Shown here piece by piece: positions 58,198 to 64,000 of a DNA stretch of 64,000 nucleotides. The stretch's first letter is position 1; each line of letters starts with the position of its first letter. The position numbers were made by a program, and so were the translations under genes. Origin of the DNA: Miscanthus floridulus (Eukaryota > Streptophyta > Magnoliopsida > Poales > Poaceae); the NCBI RefSeq assembly GCF_019320115.1, contig NC_089598.1:81364059-81428058 (forward strand), written 5' to 3'. Under the pieces are notes generated by a model, which made no database searches, had not been told where the DNA came from, and saw nothing but the letters and a program-made list of their open reading frames with translations.

Positions 58198-61162
58198 TGT
58201 AACACCCTAAAATTTGCTTCTCTTGAAATAGAGCTAAAATAATTTAATTTTGTATTTTTATGCTAATGAAAACATGGTGAAATAATAAATTTTCATTGGA
58301 TTAAAATTTATCTTAAGGTAGAAACGTGTTTGTTGCATTCATGTCGGTCGCACCTTGTGTTTCTATGTGCAAAATGTGTGTTTTTTAAAAAAATATGTTT
58401 AGGAGACAAATATCTATCTCTAGGAATTTTTTAGCTTCTTTCTGCAATTAAATTCCTACCTCCTTCACCTTAATCTTTATGTTCCAAGTTCCCAACAATC
58501 TTTTCATGAGCTCCAAATACTTTATTTGGGTTCATCATGTTCCAAAGTATCTTTGGGAATTTTCCTCAAATGTTTGGAGGTCTCGGAGTATTTTTCGTGG
58601 CTTAAATATCAATTCTGGACTTTTCTAGAATTATTTTATTCGTGAAATTAATTAATTTCGAAAATAAATAATATATCTCATTTTCCAACCATCTCTCCAA
58701 GCCCATGTGCAATAATCCTAATAAATCTCAAAGGCCTATGCATTTATTTACTAATGGGCTTTAATGATTATTTAGGTCCATTAGTAAATGTGGAGGGTGC
58801 AACATCAATTAGTACTATATTGCTAGTTGATGTAGATGTGGGGAGTTTTTCTCCCTATAAATATGTACCAATCCCTTGAGCAAAGCACACCAAAACTACC
58901 GTAAGGGGAGCCCCTAGTTTGGGAAATCCCTCGTGTAGTAAATTAGATTTTTATCCTCCTCTCGCCGTCGCCATCGCCGTCGCCGCCGCGCTGCCCAGCC
59001 CAGCCATCCTCTCCTTCGTGCAACAAGTTGAGCCCACTCCTACACAGTGTTGTTGCCATGGCCGTGTGGTGGCTGTATGGGAGGCCAAAGGATGAAGACG
59101 AGGTAATTATGAAATTACCACCTGTTCGTAATATCGTCGTCGTATATTCGTTTTAAGTTCGTTTCAAGTTGTTCCAATTGCGTTAGATTCGTATCGATGT
59201 GATCTACTGCTAGTGTCGTCATTTTTCATGTCAAGTGACTTTTATATATGTGCTTAAATATTAATTTGATTAATATGCATGGAACTAGTTTTTATAAATA
59301 AAAGCAACATAATTATATACAATGCTCTTTTGCAAATAAGTTTTAACATGACTAGTTGCTAACATAAATATGTTTCTAAATTATAATATGTTTAGTCTAA
59401 ACACACATATCAAATTTGATTAGATGTTCTCACATGTCAGTTTGTATTTGAAGTTAAAGTTAATTGGCATAAATGATATCAAAATATTTATAAATAAAAT
59501 ATGATTAGCTTCAACTCAGTTTTTAAGTATAAATATGATTTATTTAATCTAAATTAATGCTACTCACATAGTTTTTCCTAATTAACATAAATCAAGCTTA
59601 TAGTCTTCTCTTTTTTTATAATATAAAACCCTATAGTCATTTCTTTACAACCGTAGTTCCGATTAGCAAGCTTTTCGTGTCTGTATGTTCGTAGCGACGT
59701 GTAGATTTTTAAAACCTTTTTACTTGATGTTTCATTTGTTTGGTGTACTGTTATAATTTAGTTCTATTGTTTGCTTTGTGTATGATTGCATGGATGCTTG
59801 TGTGGTGCTTTATGATCATGTCCAGTCGGTGAGCTTTACCTGTTGATCAAGAAGGAGTTCCATTGAAGGTTTGGACTAGAAGAAGGATCTAAGTTTAAGG
59901 CAAGTATAGCATGGGATCTTCCTTATTGTCCTATTCACTTTAATAATTTAATCATATGCATGTGTCTACCTTGGCAACTGTAGTAAGTTTCCTAGCTATT
60001 TAATATCCTGGATTCCTTGTTACCTATGGGTTATTGCATTGGGTAGTATGATGCTAGTGCTCAACTAAAGCCATGATCTTGTAACTTGACTAATGGTATA
60101 TGCAATAAACACTAAAAGATGCTTTTTAGCAACATAGAATTAGGGGGCTAGAGCATTGGGCTATTATATGGTGCTCTAGATTCCTCTCCCTAAGGACTAA
60201 TCTATAAGCGAACATTCGAGACTTATAGTACAACTATGAGGGCTACATGGTTCTGGCTTTAGCTCAGTATGAGGACATTTTCTAGCTTGTTAGTGGTTAT
60301 CTTTATTGGCGTAAGAATGGATTAACAAATCAGGTATAGTGGGCCTCTGTCCCCTTGTGTATAGGCTGCGCGTCATTGTGCCATCGGGAAGGGGGGCTCT
60401 ACATCTGTTTGCCAAGTGAATCTAATAGCCCTAACTTGTTAGACGAACCTTTGAAAGGCTTTATAGTGAACCCTACCGACCTTCCTAGGTAGTGGGTCAA
60501 GAGGCTGATCACCTCAGGCGAAAGGGTAAATCACGACTCATAGTGAAAGTGTACAACCTCTGTAGAGTGTAAAACTGGTATATCAGTCGTGCTCACGGTC
60601 ACGAGCGGCCTTGGAACCCTTACGGAATAGATGATGAACACTGATGATACTGATGATAAAGATGCTCATTAATGGTTAATTGTTTATGCTATTCATTATT
60701 CATGTTTACCTGATCATGTGTTTATATGGGCTTATGATAAACTTGTTGCTACTCAATTGCTAAAATCATGACTCATTAAAAGCTAATCGCAGTTGAACCA
60801 GTGTCAGCCTTTTGAGCCTCATGAACCCCATGTTATATTTGTTGAGTATGACATGTACTTACGCTTACTTTACTTTTTAAATCTTTGGAAAAATCTCGGA
60901 TGGGTACCAGATTGCTAGAGTTTGGAGAAATTAGGCTTGTGATCAACCAGTCAGTTGTCCCTGTGGAATTGGAGTCTTCATCCGAAGATCGGAGTTGTCT
61001 TTCCGCTATTTGCCATCTAAGGTTATATTCTTTATACTAAATATGTTATATATTGAGCATTGTCTTTCGATATTACCCTTATTTGTAGCTATATGTGAGA
61101 TTTGACTTCCTAGCCTCACATATGATGTGTATCTGGTTTTGTTCTTAAAACCGGGTGCTACA
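58198..61162 (+). repeat. Solo LTR B (2.97 kb)
   Basis: It starts TGTAACACCCTAAAATTTGC and ends AAAACCGGGTGCTACA. A perfect 5-bp target duplication CTCTT flanks it (58193-58197, 61163-61167). It is closely related to solo LTR A near the start and from about 59640 to the end, while the promoter-proximal middle (about 58330-59100) differs. CTATAAATATG near 58855 is the likely TATA box. Confidence 0.9.
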
Positions 61163-61638
61163 CTCTTGCTCATGTAGTCATGTTAGGGGTCAGTATCTGT
61201 TTTCCTAGCCCTTCACACATGATCAACTGCATTAGGAGGTAGCAGTGGCCATGATCAACTTAAGGGCCTAGATGAGTGCAGCGACCATGGTCAACTTATG
61301 GCCCAAGAAAATGCTTTTGCCATGCACTTGTTGCTCACCACGCACGCCTTGTCAAGAGCCAGTAGTGACAAGACCGAGGCACTTCCCCTTCTCTCACCGA
61401 AGGATCACCTAATTGATCGATGTGGGTGCGCCGTGCCATGTGCTGTTGTGTTGTTTCCCATGGTGATAGACGTCGGGAGTTGAGGAGAGCAACAACAGTT
61501 CTTGTAAGCCACTGGTTGAGATGACTTGTTTATAGGCCTAGGCCCTTTTGCTATACCGAAAGCCCATTAATCAAAGGTGTTTCCTCTAGGAGCATGTTAC
61601 AACGACACTAGAAATTATAGCAACCAAACACACCACAT

Positions 61639-61925
61639 ACTATTGCACCGCTTTAGATATTTAGTTGCAATAAACTGCTACCTTTTGCAATGGTCGTGAG
61701 AAATATTACAACCAACAAAAACTATGGCAATAGCAACAAACTATTACATCACCTTAGACATTTAGTTGCAATAAACAGCCACCTATTGCAATGGTCATGA
61801 GAAATATTACAACGAACAAAAACTATGACAATAGCAACAAACTATTACATCACCTTAGAAATTTAGTTGCAATACATGGCCTACCTATTGCAATGGTCGT
61901 GAGAAATATTAGAACCCAACAACAC
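61639..61925. repeat. 101-bp tandem repeats in the CACTA right subterminal region
   Basis: Three units begin near 61639, 61741 and 61842, each with TTAGTTGCAATA and CTATTGCAATGGTC-like phrases and GAGAAATATTA. They are consistent with a transposase-binding array. Confidence 0.8.
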
Positions 61926-62250
61926 TGTGGCAATAATTTCAAGCAATAGCAACAATGTTCTATTTGGTTGCAAGAGCACCAGACAGTTGCAATGCCAATC
62001 AATAGTAATGCAACTAAATGTCATCATGCGAGTATTATTAACCAATAGCAACACTTTTCAAAAAAGGGTTGCTATAGGTCTCACCTATTGCAACGCCAAA
62101 CATAAAAATTGCAATGCACTAGTTTTGTAGCAACACGGTTCCCCTATTGCCACCTTTTTGGACAAATGTTGCAAAATACACCCCTATTGCAACACAATTT
62201 GTGGTGACGCAAATGGCGCCAAGTAACAATAGGGTCAAAATCTAGTAGTG

Positions 62251-63224
62251 TCTTTGTACCCCCTCTCTTTTGTATCTCTCATTACTTTTATATGTTTGCT
62301 ACAATTATTATGACATTCATCTTCATATTTATCATATTCCTAGTTATAATGTTTATCATCTACTTTGATTATATGCTTAGTATAGTTAGATTATCATCAT
62401 GTTCATGCATAAGTCCGTATAGCACTGCTCCAAAGTATATGGGGTGAGTGGTTGACATTGTGTAAGCGTGATGCTTATACATTGTTTACCTGCAGATACA
62501 CCCTATATTCCAGGCCATGTGGTAGATCACAGATGCGACACTCCCATTGAGTCCTTTGTAGTCCACTCCATGAATATAGTTATACAAGTAGGATCTAGTT
62601 ACGAAGGAAGACAAGCTCTGTTCTTAATCTTTCTTAGTAATATCCCTTATGTGTAGATATGAAGTTGATCCTAGCCATGACTACTAGGTGTAATTGCACT
62701 ACTCAATGTATGCTTTGACTTGTAATTTAAAATGACTTAGGAATTATTCCTCTAATATTCTACTTAACCATGCTAATGCCATAGAAAGGAGTACTCTGAG
62801 TGATCAATGATTAGTTATTGTACACTATTCATATATACATTTACCTCTTGACTTACCCCTGTTATGAGTAGAATATTGGTTATGGTTTACATCTCCATCA
62901 ATAGCATAAGTTATCAATACATATCCTTGCCAGACCTTCCTTGTGGTAAAAATATAAATAATGATACCTGGAATAGTCTCTGATAAAGTGTTACAATGGT
63001 ATATTATCTATGTGTTTGCAGATTCCGTTCATTGATATATATTCTTTCTAGTCACATGAAATATTAAAGTACTTCTTAGTGTCTTTCTAGAAGTGGCACT
63101 AGGTAGTACTAGCAAGCATTTCTAGCACCAACACTAGGGATGACAACTTAGTAAAAGATGCTAAGGAATGTCAATAACATAGGGTGACTACTTAAAACAA
63201 GTGACATGTTAATAAATACCAATA
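62251..63224 (+). repeat. E4 3' LTR, right part
   Basis: It resumes at TCTTTGTACC and is collinear with 49310-50282 to ...AATACCAATA, after which the target duplicate ACAAG follows. The first 67 bp repeat 55914-55980 with two differences. Confidence 0.9.
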
Positions 63225-63229
63225 ACAAG

Positions 63230-63996
63230 CATGCTAACAATTGAGCTTCACTAGCATTGGAATCAACCAAGTATAGATTCTCATATCTAAAGCCTTTAAA
63301 GATCAAGTTAGATCCATCTACACTTATGATCTCTACATCATCAACTCCAAATATGCATTTGAATCCAAGATCATACAATTGAGCCCCGGATAGCAAATTA
63401 AAGTTCAAGCTCTCAACTAGCAACACATTGGATATGCTTATGTCATTGGATATTGCAATCTTACCAAGCCCTTTGACCTTGCCTTTGCCATTGTCACCAA
63501 ATATGATACTATCATAACCTTCATTGCTATTGGTATTGATTGAGTTAAACATTCTTGCATCATTGGTCATGTGTTGAGTGCACCCACTATCAAGAACCCA
63601 ATGCCTTCCTCGGCTTTGTAATTGAGCTACAAAAGAAGATCAATTCTTTTTAGGTACCCAAACTTGGTTGGGTCCTTAAAGGTAAGTGACTAAGCTCTTT
63701 GGCACCCAAATGGCTTTCTTCTTTGAGCCCATAATTGGTGTACCTACAAATTTAGCCTTCACTCTATTCACACCCTTGGTAAGTAAATAACAAGAATCAA
63801 ACTTAATTGAGGATACATTAGTGTTCTTGTTCTTGTTCTTGCAATATTGCTCTACATGCCCAACTTGCTTGTATCTATTGTAAAACTGGCCATTGTTCTT
63901 CACAAAACTAGTCTTATGAGGAGCAAAGGTTGCCTTGCCTTTCTTGGGGGTATAGTCCAATCCCTCTTTGTTCAGAGAAAATCTTTGGCTACCCAA
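63230..63996 (-). pseudogene. Copia gag C-terminus and protease
   Basis: Minus strand: frame 63996-63676 holds the gag end with a zinc knuckle in which the first two cysteines are tyrosine (YNRYKQVGHVEQYC, where CX2CX4HX4C is expected). After two in-frame stops the protease follows with WVLDSGCTQHMTND near 63555-63597 (catalytic DSG). It continues to the ENLYLVDSNASEAQLLAC segment, where E4 is inserted. The frame resumes across E4 at 48709. The element's 5' part and 5' LTR lie outside the window. Confidence 0.8.
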
Positions 63997-64000
63997 GCAC

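Larger units (their letters stand above)
55981..62250. mobile_element. CACTA-like element lacking its left terminus
   Basis: The right end reads inward as CACTACTAGATTTTGACCCT (62250 leftwards). Both ends carry many copies of a CTATTGCAAC/GTTGCAATAG motif, the typical CACTA subterminal array, including three 101-bp tandem units at 61639-61925. At the left end the subterminal motifs are present but no CACTA terminus is found. The E4 LTR instead runs 67 bp past the insertion point before joining the element. No transposase is recognised. A solo LTR sits inside. Confidence 0.65.
48715..63224 (+). mobile_element. E4: Athila-like gag/double-protease element without RT
   Basis: The LTRs are at 48715-50282 and 55326-63224, the second split by a 6.3 kb insertion. 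A perfect 5-bp target duplication ACAAG (48710-48714, 63225-63229) is present. Joining the flanks restores the copia frame between the protease region and the GAG-pre-integrase domain. The internal region encodes gag and two retropepsin-like domains, then the non-coding 3' region shared with E1-E3. It has no RT, RNase H or integrase. Confidence 0.9.

Noticed and set aside
61639..61925. Regularly spaced repeats resembling a CRISPR array
   Set aside because: The units are contiguous 101-bp tandem repeats without unique spacers, and they lie in a plant CACTA subterminal region.

Overview
This window looks like intergenic DNA from a large-genome grass, probably panicoid, although no host gene is present to fix the species. 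Almost everything I can recognise is transposable-element sequence, with no bacterial-type operons, rRNA, tRNA or CRISPR. The grass assignment rests on the kinds of element present: Athila-like Ty3/gypsy elements with tRNA-Asp-type primer sites, Tat/RIRE2-like gypsy elements with a TGGCGCGCCAGGTAGGGG primer site, CACTA elements with CACTACTACA ends, Stowaway-like termini and a Ty1/copia element.

Left part (1-15486). Positions 1-6608 hold a minus-strand element whose proteins are those of a plant pararetrovirus (Caulimoviridae): a badnavirus-type cysteine array, an aspartic protease, reverse transcriptase/RNase H, and a separate viroplasmin/transactivator-like ORF. There is no integrase and no recognisable movement or coat protein. 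Yet it is flanked by ~1.15 kb direct repeats carrying a TATA box and a poly(A) signal, with a tRNA-Met primer site just inside, which is the layout of an LTR retrotransposon. An 88-codon leader ORF in the repeat ends at a strong splice donor. An acceptor at the start of the transactivator ORF would join the two in frame, the expression strategy known for ORF IV of rice tungro bacilliform virus. This is the most interesting object here. To its right are a long (TA)n tract, a CACTA element inserted in a Stowaway-like element, the 5' part of a second CACTA element, and a decayed gag-protease gypsy element.

Right part (15487-64000) is one nested stack. The outermost element is E2, a minus-strand Athila-like element without pol that begins at 15487 and runs past the window. 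Into it went E1 (21077-33565, plus, with decayed gag-protease-RT-RNase H-integrase), E3 (33908-42096, plus, no pol) and a minus-strand copia element (42770 to beyond 64000). E1 carries a 3.6 kb solo LTR inside pol. The copia element carries a young 2.5 kb non-coding LTR element (44329-46810) and E4 (48715-63224, plus, gag with two tandem protease domains and no RT). The 3' LTR of E4 is split by a CACTA-like element (55981-62250), which itself holds a second solo LTR of the same family as the first. Target-site duplications found by eye support most of these steps.

No gene in the stack looks intact. E1 is the type of element that could once have supplied enzymes to E2 and E3, and a RIRE2-like element could have mobilised the 2.5 kb element. 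E1-E4 share a 3' non-coding region with two conserved small hairpins.
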